From: Campylobacter sp. CCUG 57310
Lineage (GTDB): Bacteria; Campylobacterota; Campylobacteria; Campylobacterales; Campylobacteraceae
Reading direction: 5' to 3'
DNA: 64,000 nt
NCBI RefSeq assembly: GCF_013201975.1
Contig: NZ_CP053845.1
Span: forward strand, 248,001-312,000
The notes below the pieces were generated by a model. It was not told the DNA's origin. It made no database searches and saw only the letters and a list, made by a program, of their open reading frames with translations. This document shows positions 1 to 7,769 of this stretch, piece after piece. Each line of letters starts with the position of its first letter. The first letter of the stretch is position 1. The translations under genes and the position numbers were made by a program.

Positions 1-1
1 T

Positions 2-496
2 AGCGCAGATGTTTTATTTACTCATAAAGGCATTAGCGGACCTGCCGTATTAAGCGCATCTTTGTTTTGGAGCAAAGGCGCTGTTAGGATAAATTTTTTA
101 CCGAATTTTGATACGAGATGTTTAATCCGTACAAAAAAGCAACTTTCTACGATTTTGCCGCTTCCAAAGCGATTTACGCTTGAATTTTTAAAGGCAAACG
201 AGCTAGAGGATAGGGCTTTTGGCGAATATAACGAAGAACAAAAGGCTAAAATTTTAAAGTTGTTTGATTATCCGTTTGCGCCTGCGGGAACCTTTGGATT
301 TGAACGCGCAGAAGTTACTAAAGGCGGCGTTAGCACAGATGAAATAGATGAAAATTTTGAGTGTAAAAGTGTTAAAAACCTATACTTCATCGGCGAGGTT
401 TTAGACGTTACGGGCATGCTTGGCGGATATAATTTGCATTTTGCTTTTACAAGCGCGAAAATTTTAGCCAATTATTTAAATTTAAGACTTCCATAA
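2..496 (+). CDS. HI0933/YhiN-like flavoprotein, 3' part
   Basis: C-terminal 164 residues of a probable NAD(P)/FAD-dependent oxidoreductase of the HI0933 (YhiN) family. The reading frame is open from base 2, so the gene begins before the window; the first in-frame ATG (62) is internal. The family motif FTHKGISGPAVL is at the very start, and the typical C-terminal FAD-contact motif (EVLDVTGMLGGYNLHFAF) is near residues 130-148. The substrate of this family is not established. It converges on moeA, whose 3' end is 85 bases away. Confidence 0.8.
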   Translation, partial: SADVLFTHKGISGPAVLSASLFWSKGAVRINFLPNFDTRCLIRTKKQLSTILPLPKRFTLEFLKANELEDRAFGEYNEEQKAKILKLFDYPFAPAGTFGFERAEVTKGGVSTDEIDENFECKSVKNLYFIGEVLDVTGMLGGYNLHFAFTSAKILANYLNLRLP

Positions 497-581
497 AGTC
501 TTTTGGAATCTTTTAAAATCCAAAACTTAATTTCAAGCAAATTTTGCGCAAGAGCCAAATTTAACCTCGCGCAAAATTTCG

Positions 582-1778
582 TTAAACCATCTTTAGAACT
601 TCGACCACTTCGCCACGAGCGATAAATTCGGTCTCTTTTGGGATGATTAAAAGTGCGGCGTCATTTAGCAGGTTATTTACGATCGCGGAGCTTCCAAGCT
701 TCTTGCCCTCTAAATTCAGGTAAATTTTGCCGTCGCGATTTACTAAATTTGCAGCCGTAAATTCCAAAAACGGAGAGCGTTTTTTATAATCTTCATCCAT
801 TATCGCAGTTATTTTTGGCTCGGGCAGATTAAACCACGAATTTATCAAAACTCGCACGTAAAGCACGCACATAACCATCGCCGAATACGGAAATCCGGGA
901 AGCGCAAATATGTATTTATCTTCGCTTTTTGCTACTTTTATATGTCTGCCCGGTTTAATCGCCGCTCCGTCTATTATTAGTTTAAAATTTTCATTCAGCG
1001 CGCCTTTTACGAAGTCGTAATCCCCCATGCTGACTCCGCCTGTGGTTACAAGTACGTCCGCACTTTTTAAGGCGTTGATGATGGCTGTTTTTACGGTGTT
1101 TGCATTATCTTTTGCAATTTCGCAGATGATAGGCTCGGCTCCCATTTTGCGAACCATTTGGGCGATTGCGATATGGTTTGAGCTGTGAATTTGAGCAGGG
1201 TTTAAAAGCGGCTCGCCAAGATCTCTTATCTCGCTTCCGGTAGCTAGTATCGCAACTCTAGGACGCACAAATACGCTTATGTGAAACATCCCAAGTTCGG
1301 CCATTAATGCAATTTCTGCGTAGCCGATTTTGGTGCCTTTTTTGATTAAAATTTCGCCTTTTTTATAGCTTTCGCCCACTTCTCGCACGGCAAAGCCTTT
1401 GTTTACGGGCTTTTTTATAATTATTTTAGAGCCTGCTACTTCGACGTTTTCAACGGGTATAAGAGTATCGGTTCCTTCGCTCATAAGCGAGCCCGTGAAG
1501 GTTTTTACGCATTTTGCGCCGCTTACGTTTATGCCCTTATCGGTTCCTGCCGGAAGGTCAGTGATAAGCTCAAGTTCATTTAAATTTTCACTCCATGCAA
1601 ACGCATATCCGTCCATAGCCGAAGTCGGTTTTGGCGGGTAGTTATCGGCTGCAACTACATCTGTGGCGATATGGCGATCAAGCACTTCGGTAATGGCTAC
1701 CTTTTGAATCTTATCCCAAGGCGTGATCGTAGAGCGCAGTATGTCCAAGCTTGCTTCATAGCTCATAAATTCTTTCAT
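582..1778 (-). CDS. moeA: Molybdopterin molybdenumtransferase MoeA
   Basis: Inserts molybdate into adenylylated molybdopterin, the last common step of molybdenum cofactor synthesis, in the cytoplasm. 398 residues, normal for the family. Motifs seen are MDGYAF in the N-terminal part and TTGGVSMGDYDFVKG in the MogA-like domain. An upstream in-frame start (1853) exists, but the ATG at 1778 has a good ribosome site (GGAAGGAAAAAA) directly before it and begins where the family homology begins. The moaE and moaD genes lie 3 kb away on the same strand, separated by yedE and a small insert; the formate dehydrogenase made further along needs this cofactor. Confidence 0.92.
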   Translation of the reverse strand: MKEFMSYEASLDILRSTITPWDKIQKVAITEVLDRHIATDVVAADNYPPKPTSAMDGYAFAWSENLNELELITDLPAGTDKGINVSGAKCVKTFTGSLMSEGTDTLIPVENVEVAGSKIIIKKPVNKGFAVREVGESYKKGEILIKKGTKIGYAEIALMAELGMFHISVFVRPRVAILATGSEIRDLGEPLLNPAQIHSSNHIAIAQMVRKMGAEPIICEIAKDNANTVKTAIINALKSADVLVTTGGVSMGDYDFVKGALNENFKLIIDGAAIKPGRHIKVAKSEDKYIFALPGFPYSAMVMCVLYVRVLINSWFNLPEPKITAIMDEDYKKRSPFLEFTAANLVNRDGKIYLNLEGKKLGSSAIVNNLLNDAALLIIPKETEFIARGEVVEVLKMV

Positions 1779-1982
1779 TTTTTTCCTTCCGGCGGTTGCA
1801 TTAATGATCTTAAAACCTCGTTTTTGTCTTAAATAACGAGTTGATTTACGCAAAGCGCAAATTTTGCATATTTTATCATCTTAGCCTTAAATGGCTATGG
1901 AATTTATCACCTTTTTATTTTTCACAAGCTAAAATAAAGTTTAAGAAATCAGGCTGATTTTACCTATCCTCAAGGAAATTTC

Positions 1983-3035
1983 ATGAACACTTTAAAATGG
2001 CAAATCGTAGCCGGCGGAGCGCTTGGCGTGGTGGCAGCTCTTCTTGTATTTTTTGGCAATCCGGGCAACATGGGTGTATGTGCAGCTTGCTTCTTGCGAG
2101 ATATAACGGGCTCGCTTGGGTTTCACAGAGCAAGTGTCGTGCAGTATATGCGTCCCGAGATCATGGGGCTTGTCATAGGCGGGTTTATAGCAAGCGTGCT
2201 TTGGACGAAAGAATTTGCTCCAACTACGGGATCCTCGCCGTTTTTGCGCTTTTTCTTGGGCGTTTTTGCGATGATCGGATGTCTTGTATTTCTTGGTTGC
2301 CCATGGAGGGCGTTTTTGCGTCTTGGCGGAGGCGATTTAAGCGCACTGGCAGGCCTTGGCGGACTTATAGCAGGAGTTAGCTTTGGAGTGATGTTTAAGA
2401 AATTGGGCTACAAGCTTGACGGCGGAGCAGTTACTAGCAAGGCGTTTGGAATTTTGCCTGTAGTAATTGCCGCGGCTTTATTTGCTGCGTTGATATTTGG
2501 CTTTAAAGCGGGCGAAAACGGTGCGCTTTTTGCCTCTGTAAAGGGTCCTGGCTCAATGCACGCAGCCGTTTGGATATCGCTTGGCGCGGGAGTTTTGATA
2601 GGAATTTTGATGCATAAGAGCAAATTTTGCAGCGTAGGAGCGATAGGACACATCTATAAGGGCGATTTTTCTATGTTTGCGGGGCTGCTTAGTATTATAT
2701 TTTTTGCAAGCGTTGCAAATTTAGCCCTTGAGCAGTATAAATTCGGCTTTGAAGATCAGCCTATCGCGCATAATGACTACATATGGAATTTTTTAGGAAT
2801 GGCACTTGCCGGGCTTTGCTTTAGCCTTAGCGAAGGGTGTCCGGGCAAGCATTTAGTGCAGATGGGAACGGGAAATTTAAACTCGGTTATATTTGTTATC
2901 GGGATGATGACCGGGGCGGCTTTTGCTCATAACTTTATGCTTGCAAGCTCTCCAAGCGGAATAACCGCAAATGCGCCTTATGCCGTGATAGCGGGGTTTG
3001 TTTTTGCCGTTTATGTCGGGCTTTTTAAAAGGTAA
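1983..3035 (+). CDS. yedE: YedE-family putative selenium transporter
   Basis: Integral membrane protein of 350 residues with about ten hydrophobic segments and the YeeE/YedE signature cysteines (CAACFLRD near residue 34, GCPWRAF near 104, KFCSVGAIG near 214, SEGCPGKHL near 283). YedE proteins co-occur with selenium-trait genes and are proposed to import a selenium species. In C. jejuni a YedE-like protein (FdhT) is needed for selenium-dependent formate dehydrogenase. The presence of selD, yedF, selC and selenocysteine fdhA in this window fits that role. The start has AAGGAAATTTC before ATG. It is divergent from moeA; transport itself is inferred. Confidence 0.85.
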   Translation: MNTLKWQIVAGGALGVVAALLVFFGNPGNMGVCAACFLRDITGSLGFHRASVVQYMRPEIMGLVIGGFIASVLWTKEFAPTTGSSPFLRFFLGVFAMIGCLVFLGCPWRAFLRLGGGDLSALAGLGGLIAGVSFGVMFKKLGYKLDGGAVTSKAFGILPVVIAAALFAALIFGFKAGENGALFASVKGPGSMHAAVWISLGAGVLIGILMHKSKFCSVGAIGHIYKGDFSMFAGLLSIIFFASVANLALEQYKFGFEDQPIAHNDYIWNFLGMALAGLCFSLSEGCPGKHLVQMGTGNLNSVIFVIGMMTGAAFAHNFMLASSPSGITANAPYAVIAGFVFAVYVGLFKR

Positions 3036-3134
3036 ATTTAAATTTTTGCATCAAATGTATTTTATATCCTTTTTAGGTTACTTTGTGTAATATTGAGTTA
3101 GTTTGATAAAGGATAAAGCAAGAAAGGAATTAAA

Positions 3135-3626
3135 ATGGTAGCCGATTATACTAGAGCTATAGAACAAGCAAAAATGCTACTAAATAGTAGCAAAACAAAT
3201 CTTTCTTACCCAATAAATTTAGCTACCATTTTAAATGAACTAAATCTAAAAGCGGAATATAGTGATAAGATAACAGATGAAGCGTTATTAGATCCAAACC
3301 AAAAAACTATTTTTATTCGTAGAGATGATCTACCTATGACTAGAAAATTATTTTCAATAGCTCACGAGATAGGACATTGGATGTTGCATTCTCGTGATAA
3401 GAGTAGGCCTCGAATAAATTTTTCAAACAAACTTATATGCGATGAAATATCCAAAGTAGAAGAGCAGGAAGCTAATGCATTTGCTGCAGAACTGCTTATG
3501 CCGTATGATGAGGTAAGAAAATTAATAATGATAGGTTATAGTGTTGAAAATTTAATGACATACTTTAATGTATCTTATGAATTTGCTTATTATAGGTATA
3601 TGTCGGTTTCAGGAATGATATACTAA
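3135..3626 (+). CDS. ImmA/IrrE-family metallopeptidase
   Basis: 163-residue putative zinc protease. The HExxH motif is seen as SIAHEIGHWMLH (about residues 75-86), with a downstream acidic stretch EEQEANAFAAELLMP that supplies the third zinc ligand, the classic ImmA/IrrE pattern. Relatives cleave a partner transcription repressor (ImmR, DdrO). No helix-turn-helix partner gene is next to it here. One base separates it from a membrane protein gene, so the two are probably co-transcribed. Its richer A+T content and its position between moaE and yedE suggest an acquired accessory pair. The biological role is unknown. Confidence 0.8.
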   Translation: MVADYTRAIEQAKMLLNSSKTNLSYPINLATILNELNLKAEYSDKITDEALLDPNQKTIFIRRDDLPMTRKLFSIAHEIGHWMLHSRDKSRPRINFSNKLICDEISKVEEQEANAFAAELLMPYDEVRKLIMIGYSVENLMTYFNVSYEFAYYRYMSVSGMIY

Positions 3627-3627
3627 A

Positions 3628-4077
3628 ATGTCAAATAGTGCATTAGATGACATAGAACAAACAGCAAACCAGCCTAAAGCAAAATCTCCTTTTTGGGATA
3701 TTATACTTAATTTTTTAGCCAAAGCTCTATTTTCATATTTGCCTTTAAGTGTATATTGTATAGTAAATATTCCTTATTTTAAAGACATCGGACAAAGTGA
3801 ACAGACATTTTTACAAGGAATGTTTTTAGCTCTTAGCTATGTATTTATTTCCCAGGTAAATAGTCTTAGTTTTAAGCAAGACGCGTTAGGCAATTTTTTA
3901 TATAGTGTAAAAATCTTTTCAGGTATTTGCTGTATAGTATTATTTGCTACGGATAAATTTAATTTAAATCTTTGTATCTTTTTCGCCTTTTTTGCAGTGT
4001 CTTTAACTACTTTATTTTTTAGCAGCAGAATAACTTCTGTGGATATGAAAAAAATAAGCGATGAGCGCTCAATATAA
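3628..4077 (+). CDS. Four-helix membrane protein, partner of ImmA/IrrE peptidase
   Basis: 149 residues of no family I recognise. About four hydrophobic segments (roughly residues 28-45, 60-75, 88-105, 113-128) follow a polar N-terminus, with a charged tail (DMKKISDERSI). The ATG follows the stop codon of the ImmA/IrrE gene after a single base, so the two are likely translated from one message. A membrane partner of a soluble protease could be its substrate, tether or an immunity-type factor; none of these is shown by sequence. Confidence 0.6.
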   Translation: MSNSALDDIEQTANQPKAKSPFWDIILNFLAKALFSYLPLSVYCIVNIPYFKDIGQSEQTFLQGMFLALSYVFISQVNSLSFKQDALGNFLYSVKIFSGICCIVLFATDKFNLNLCIFFAFFAVSLTTLFFSSRITSVDMKKISDERSI

Positions 4078-4422
4078 CGACTAATTTTAGAGTCTTTTGC
4101 ATATTTTTATTATTGATAAAATTATAAGCTCGGAGTTACTTTTTAAAGATTTACTTAACTGCGCCATATTCCTTGTGTATTGTGAATGCATGTCAGTATA
4201 ATACTTTGCAAAGAGACTTTTTATAAGTTGATATCATGTGTTCAAGCTTGCTTTATATCAGAGAAATAATGCAATGCAAACATATTGACAGGCATATAGT
4301 TCAATAATTAAAGATTTTTAGCAAGAGGAAAAATATTTAATAACCTCAAATATGGTAAAGTTAGCTAAAGAATACTATTTGGAATATTTAAAAGAATATT
4401 TGTATACCATAAGAAGCGATTA

Positions 4423-4444
4423 TAGTGTTTAGTATTAAACACTA
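4423..4444. repeat. Hairpin with 9-bp perfect stem
   Basis: TAGTGTTTA and its exact reverse complement TAAACACTA are separated by GTAT. There is no clear T-run on either side, so calling it a terminator is only a guess. Confidence 0.45.
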
Positions 4445-4612
4445 AATTGTTATATTCAAGAGACTAACTAGAGCAACTTGGGTTCATGAGCTTTATGACT
4501 TTATCAATTAAATTTGGTTAAATTGAAGGCTTGTTTTTAATAAGTATATTAATAAGCACGTATTTTATTTTGATGCATTTAGGTTAACTATAAAAAATCT
4601 TTTACTTTTATC

Positions 4613-4650
4613 ATCAGCTATATTATTTTGATCAAAATAATATAGCTGAT
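4613..4650. repeat. Perfect 38-base palindrome
   Basis: Two exactly complementary 19-base halves meet at a GATC centre, with no mismatch and no spacer. It lies 17 bases beyond the moaE stop codon. As RNA it would form one long hairpin from either strand, so a bidirectional terminator is possible, but there is no good U-tract. A recombination or mobile-element scar is the alternative. Confidence 0.7.
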
Positions 4651-4666
4651 TTAAGATTGTAGTATT

Positions 4667-5101
4667 TTAAGCTAAAAGCCCTGCGCCTTTTATCGCTTGG
4701 CTTCGCTCTTTAGCGTAAATTCTCTCGCCGTTTATCACGTCGTATTTCCAGATAGGAGCGTTTGCTTTAAAGTCCTCGACAAATTCGTTGATTAGCCTTA
4801 GCGCTACTTTTCTTTGAGGGCTTATGACTCCTGCTACATACGAGCTTGTATGTACCGCTACATCGCCCTTTGAGTGCGCAAAGAGGACATAAGCGTTTTC
4901 TTTTGCGGCTTTTTCTTTCCAGTTTTTTAGCCATTTAGCTAAAATCGGCTCATATATATCAAAGCTAAGCGCGCTTATACCGCCTTCTTCACGCACGATA
5001 CCTACAAAAGTTATCAAAGCTCCGCAGTTTTTATCCTTAAACTCATCGTACCAAGAATTTGTGATTTGATTTACGTCTAAACTTCCTTCATAAATTTGCA
5101 T
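4667..5101 (-). CDS. moaE: Molybdopterin synthase catalytic subunit MoaE
   Basis: Transfers sulfur from MoaD thiocarboxylate to precursor Z (cyclic pyranopterin monophosphate) to make molybdopterin. 144 residues with GALITFVGIVREE near the N-terminus, HTSSYVAGVISPQRKVAL in the centre, and the conserved PIWKYD...G near the C-terminus (PIWKYDVINGERIYAKE). The start at 5101 is one base after the moaD stop and uses GGAGG from the last moaD codons; a longer frame upstream only overlaps moaD. moaD-moaE form a coupled pair. Confidence 0.93.
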   Translation of the reverse strand: MQIYEGSLDVNQITNSWYDEFKDKNCGALITFVGIVREEGGISALSFDIYEPILAKWLKNWKEKAAKENAYVLFAHSKGDVAVHTSSYVAGVISPQRKVALRLINEFVEDFKANAPIWKYDVINGERIYAKERSQAIKGAGLLA

Positions 5102-5102
5102 A

Positions 5103-5330
5103 TCAGCCTCCGCAAACAGGTGGTAAGATAGAAATTCTATCTCCGTCTTTAAGAGGGGTGTTAAGCTCACTAATTATCTCGTCATTTACGGCTACTGCGC
5201 AAATTTTAAGCCACTCGCTAAGCTCAAGCTCATGATAGCCTTTTAAAGCGTCCTTTAGCTCGCCCAAATTTGAGGCTTCAAGCTTTATGTTTTCAAATTT
5301 TATAGGTCCTAAGAATTCAACCTCTACCAT
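5103..5330 (-). CDS. moaD: Molybdopterin synthase sulfur carrier MoaD
   Basis: 75-residue ubiquitin-like sulfur carrier ending in the essential Gly-Gly (PPVCGG), whose C-terminal thiocarboxylate donates sulfur in the MoaE complex. The start at 5330 has AAGGATATTT before ATG; a start nine codons upstream (5357) lacks this. It is directly followed by moaE with one base between and divergent from nspC, with about 90 bases of shared promoter region. Confidence 0.92.
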   Translation of the reverse strand: MVEVEFLGPIKFENIKLEASNLGELKDALKGYHELELSEWLKICAVAVNDEIISELNTPLKDGDRISILPPVCGG

Positions 5331-5421
5331 AAATATCCTTTTTAAAATTTTCGCCATTTTACTTAAAATTATTAAATTTGGATATACTTATAATCAAAAA
5401 TTTATAAAACCAGAGATAAAA

Positions 5422-6561
5422 ATGAATGAAATTTTAAATACCGTAAAAACTCCGGCTTATGTTTGCGAAGAGGCTTTGTTGCGTAAAAATTTAGAGCTTT
5501 TAAAGCGTGTTAAAGATGAAAGCGGAGCTAAAATTTTAGTAGCTCTTAAAGGCTTTGCATTAAGCGGCGTGATGGATATCGTAAGCGAGTATCTTGACGG
5601 AGCCACTTGCAGCGGCTTGCATGAGGCGAAATTTGCAAATGATTTTGTAAAAGGCGAAATTCACACATACAGCCCGGCCTTTAAAGATGAGGAATTTGAT
5701 GAAATTTTGGCTATCTCAAAGCATGTGGTTTTCAATAGCTTTAATCAGTGGCAAAAATTTAAAGATAAAGCCTTAAAAAGCGGAGTTGAATGCGGACTTA
5801 GAGTAAATCCTGAAAGTTCGGTTGCGCCTACCGATATGTATAATCCATGCGGTAGATTTAGCCGTTTAGGCATAACGGCTAAGAATTTTAGAGCGGATCT
5901 GCTTGATGGTATCACGGGACTTCATTTTCACGCTCTTTGTGAGGAGAGTGCCGAGAGTTTAGAGACTGTGCTTATGGCGTTTGAGGAGAAATTCGGCGAG
6001 TTTATACCTAAGATGAAATGGATAAATTTCGGCGGCGGGCATCACATAACCAGAAAAGATTACAATGCCCGACTTCTTATAAATTTGATTAAAAATTTCC
6101 GTGCAAAATACGGAGTTGAGGTCTATCTTGAGCCCGGAGAAGCGGTCGGCTGGCAGACGGGATTTTTGATCTCAAGCGTGCTTGATATCGTAGAAAACGA
6201 AAAGAATATCGCTATTTTAGATACTTCCACAGAAGCGCATATGCCAGATACTATACTAATGCCTTATCGACCCGCCGTTAGAAACGAGAGTAAAAACGGT
6301 AAATTTAGCTATCGTTTTGGCGGCAATACCTGTCTTGCAGGCGATATCGTCGGAATTGATGCCGGCAATGCCGAATATAAATTTGATGAAGAGCTTAAGA
6401 TCGGCGATAGAGTGATATTTGAAGATCAAATTCACTACACTATCGTAAAAAATACGACTTTTAACGGCATTAAGCTGCCCGATTTGCTCCTTTTGACAAA
6501 AGAGGGCGAGATAAAAACGCTTAGAGAATTTGGTTACGAAGAGTATAAAAGACGAAATTAG
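5422..6561 (+). CDS. nspC: Carboxynorspermidine decarboxylase NspC
   Basis: PLP-dependent decarboxylase of the alanine racemase-like fold that makes norspermidine/spermidine from the carboxy precursor. 379 residues. The N-terminal part has the lysine region KILVALKGFALSG (expected PLP lysine), the centre has GLHFHALCEES and WINFGGGHH, and the C-terminus has the conserved GNTCLAGDIVG. The frame is open upstream to 5287, but homology and the short leader AGAGATAAAA point to the ATG at 5422. It is a single gene, followed by a large stem-loop. Confidence 0.92.
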   Translation: MNEILNTVKTPAYVCEEALLRKNLELLKRVKDESGAKILVALKGFALSGVMDIVSEYLDGATCSGLHEAKFANDFVKGEIHTYSPAFKDEEFDEILAISKHVVFNSFNQWQKFKDKALKSGVECGLRVNPESSVAPTDMYNPCGRFSRLGITAKNFRADLLDGITGLHFHALCEESAESLETVLMAFEEKFGEFIPKMKWINFGGGHHITRKDYNARLLINLIKNFRAKYGVEVYLEPGEAVGWQTGFLISSVLDIVENEKNIAILDTSTEAHMPDTILMPYRPAVRNESKNGKFSYRFGGNTCLAGDIVGIDAGNAEYKFDEELKIGDRVIFEDQIHYTIVKNTTFNGIKLPDLLLLTKEGEIKTLREFGYEEYKRRN

Positions 6562-6588
6562 TCCTTAAATTTTTTCAAATTCAACATT

Positions 6589-6635
6589 TTTTGATAACTG
6601 CCAAAGTTTAAATTTTGCTTTGGTTGTTATCAAAA
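6589..6635. promoter_or_regulatory. Large stem-loop after nspC
   Basis: TTTTGATAAC (6589-6598) pairs with GTTATCAAAA (6626-6635), and CCAAAG (6601-6606) pairs with CTTTGG (6618-6623), separated by a small internal loop. It begins 28 bases past the nspC stop. A terminator is the simplest reading, although no U-run follows the right arm. Confidence 0.5.
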
Positions 6636-6840
6636 TATACTATATCCTATCTCCTTAAATTTTTATAAAGATTACCCAAAATTCGCAATTTAAACATTAT
6701 GCTGTTAAGGCATATTTAAGACAACTTTAATTTTTATAATTTATATTTTTTTAAGTATATTAGCTAAGCTTTTTGGTAGTATAGTTTCATTGTCAAAAAG
6801 CGCGAGAGCTCGATGACTAGATGATTTAAAAGGATTTTTT

Positions 6841-7557
6841 GTGGCGAACGCTTCTGATATAGCTGCTGCTAGAGCGCTTTACTATTCGCTGTTTTCAAGG
6901 CTTTTTGCATTTAGCTTTAAAGAGGATAGATTTGACGGCGTAAGCAAGATGCTTGGGCTTATTAGCGCGGCTAGTTTGGACGAGGAGTCAAATGCCGCAG
7001 CTATGAGGCTTAGCTTAAATTTTAGTGAGCCTAATCCGCAAAACGTAGTGCAGGAGTATGATGATATATTTCACTCTCCGCCAAGACCGCTTAGAAATAC
7101 ATTTTCGTATTATGATGAGGGCTATGAGGTCGGAAACGCCTGTGTTGAGATCAAAAAACTGCTTCTAAAAACGGATATTAGAAGAGATGAGAAGAAATTT
7201 AAAGAAAACGAAGATAGCGTAGGGTTTGTATTTACGCTTATGAGTGAATTTATACAAAGAGTGATAGATGGAAAAAGCGAGTATGAAGAGATTTCGGCTG
7301 AGCTTTTTAAGGATATTATAAACCCTTGCATAGATGAATTTTGCGATAAGCTATTTATGCATGATGCTTCTGAAATCTATAAAGACGTTGCGATTTTGCT
7401 TAGAAATTTCATAGAGTTTGAAAGAATCTACTATGATGTGCCAAGACCTATCAACGATAGCGAACTTAGTAAAAAAAGCTCAGGGCTTGCACGCTCTGAG
7501 ATGATTAGACGAGAGAAAAATAGAGTTAGAAAACTAAAATCACAAGGAGAGATTTGA
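6841..7557 (+). CDS. TorD/DmsD-family chaperone for formate dehydrogenase
   Basis: 238-residue all-helical protein of the TorD family, whose members bind Tat signal peptides of molybdoenzymes and guard cofactor insertion. The family pattern around EYDDIFHSPPRPLRNTFSYYDEGY (about residues 80-103) is visible. The start is GTG at 6841 after AAAGGATTTTT. The stop overlaps the ATG of the next small Tat gene (TGATG), so it is the first gene of the formate dehydrogenase operon. FdhA carries the Tat signal it presumably serves. Confidence 0.85.
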   Translation: MANASDIAAARALYYSLFSRLFAFSFKEDRFDGVSKMLGLISAASLDEESNAAAMRLSLNFSEPNPQNVVQEYDDIFHSPPRPLRNTFSYYDEGYEVGNACVEIKKLLLKTDIRRDEKKFKENEDSVGFVFTLMSEFIQRVIDGKSEYEEISAELFKDIINPCIDEFCDKLFMHDASEIYKDVAILLRNFIEFERIYYDVPRPINDSELSKKSSGLARSEMIRREKNRVRKLKSQGEI

Positions 7558-7736
7558 TGGAGAAAAACAGACGAGAGTTTTTAAAAAAGCTCGGCGTTGC
7601 AGGTAGCGTTGCCGTAGCTTCCGCAGGGGCGGCATATGCAGCCGGCTCAAATTTAAAAAGCGGAAAGAGTAAGAAAAACGAGGTGCTTTATACAAGAAGC
7701 AAAACTTGGGAATTTTATTATAAACAAGCAAACTAA
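7557..7736 (+). CDS. Small Tat-signal protein of formate dehydrogenase region
   Basis: 59 residues. It begins MEKNRREFLKKLGVAGSVAV, a textbook twin-arginine signal, followed by a short basic and aromatic tail (KSKKNEVLYTRSKTWEFYYKQAN). It matches the known small 'formate dehydrogenase region TAT target' family that sits before fdhA in epsilon- and other proteobacteria. Its job is unknown; a helper in export or maturation of FdhA is plausible. It overlaps the TorD-like gene by one base and lies 33 bases before fdhA. Confidence 0.8.
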   Translation: MEKNRREFLKKLGVAGSVAVASAGAAYAAGSNLKSGKSKKNEVLYTRSKTWEFYYKQAN

Positions 7737-7769
7737 TAAAATCTAAGAAATTTTAAAAAAGGAAAATAT

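Larger units (their letters stand above)
4078..4666. other. 589-base gene-free A/T-rich stretch with two inverted repeats
   Basis: No credible coding region. The longest start-to-stop frame I noticed (4352-4432, 26 codons) has no ribosome site or homology. The stretch holds a 9-bp hairpin at 4423-4444 and a perfect 38-base palindrome at 4613-4650. It lies between the ImmA/IrrE pair and the 3' end of moaE and looks like decayed or non-coding accessory DNA. Confidence 0.6.

Noticed and set aside
4352-4432. A 26-codon frame in the 4.1-4.7 kb gap
   Set aside because: Too short, with no ribosome site and no recognisable sequence.
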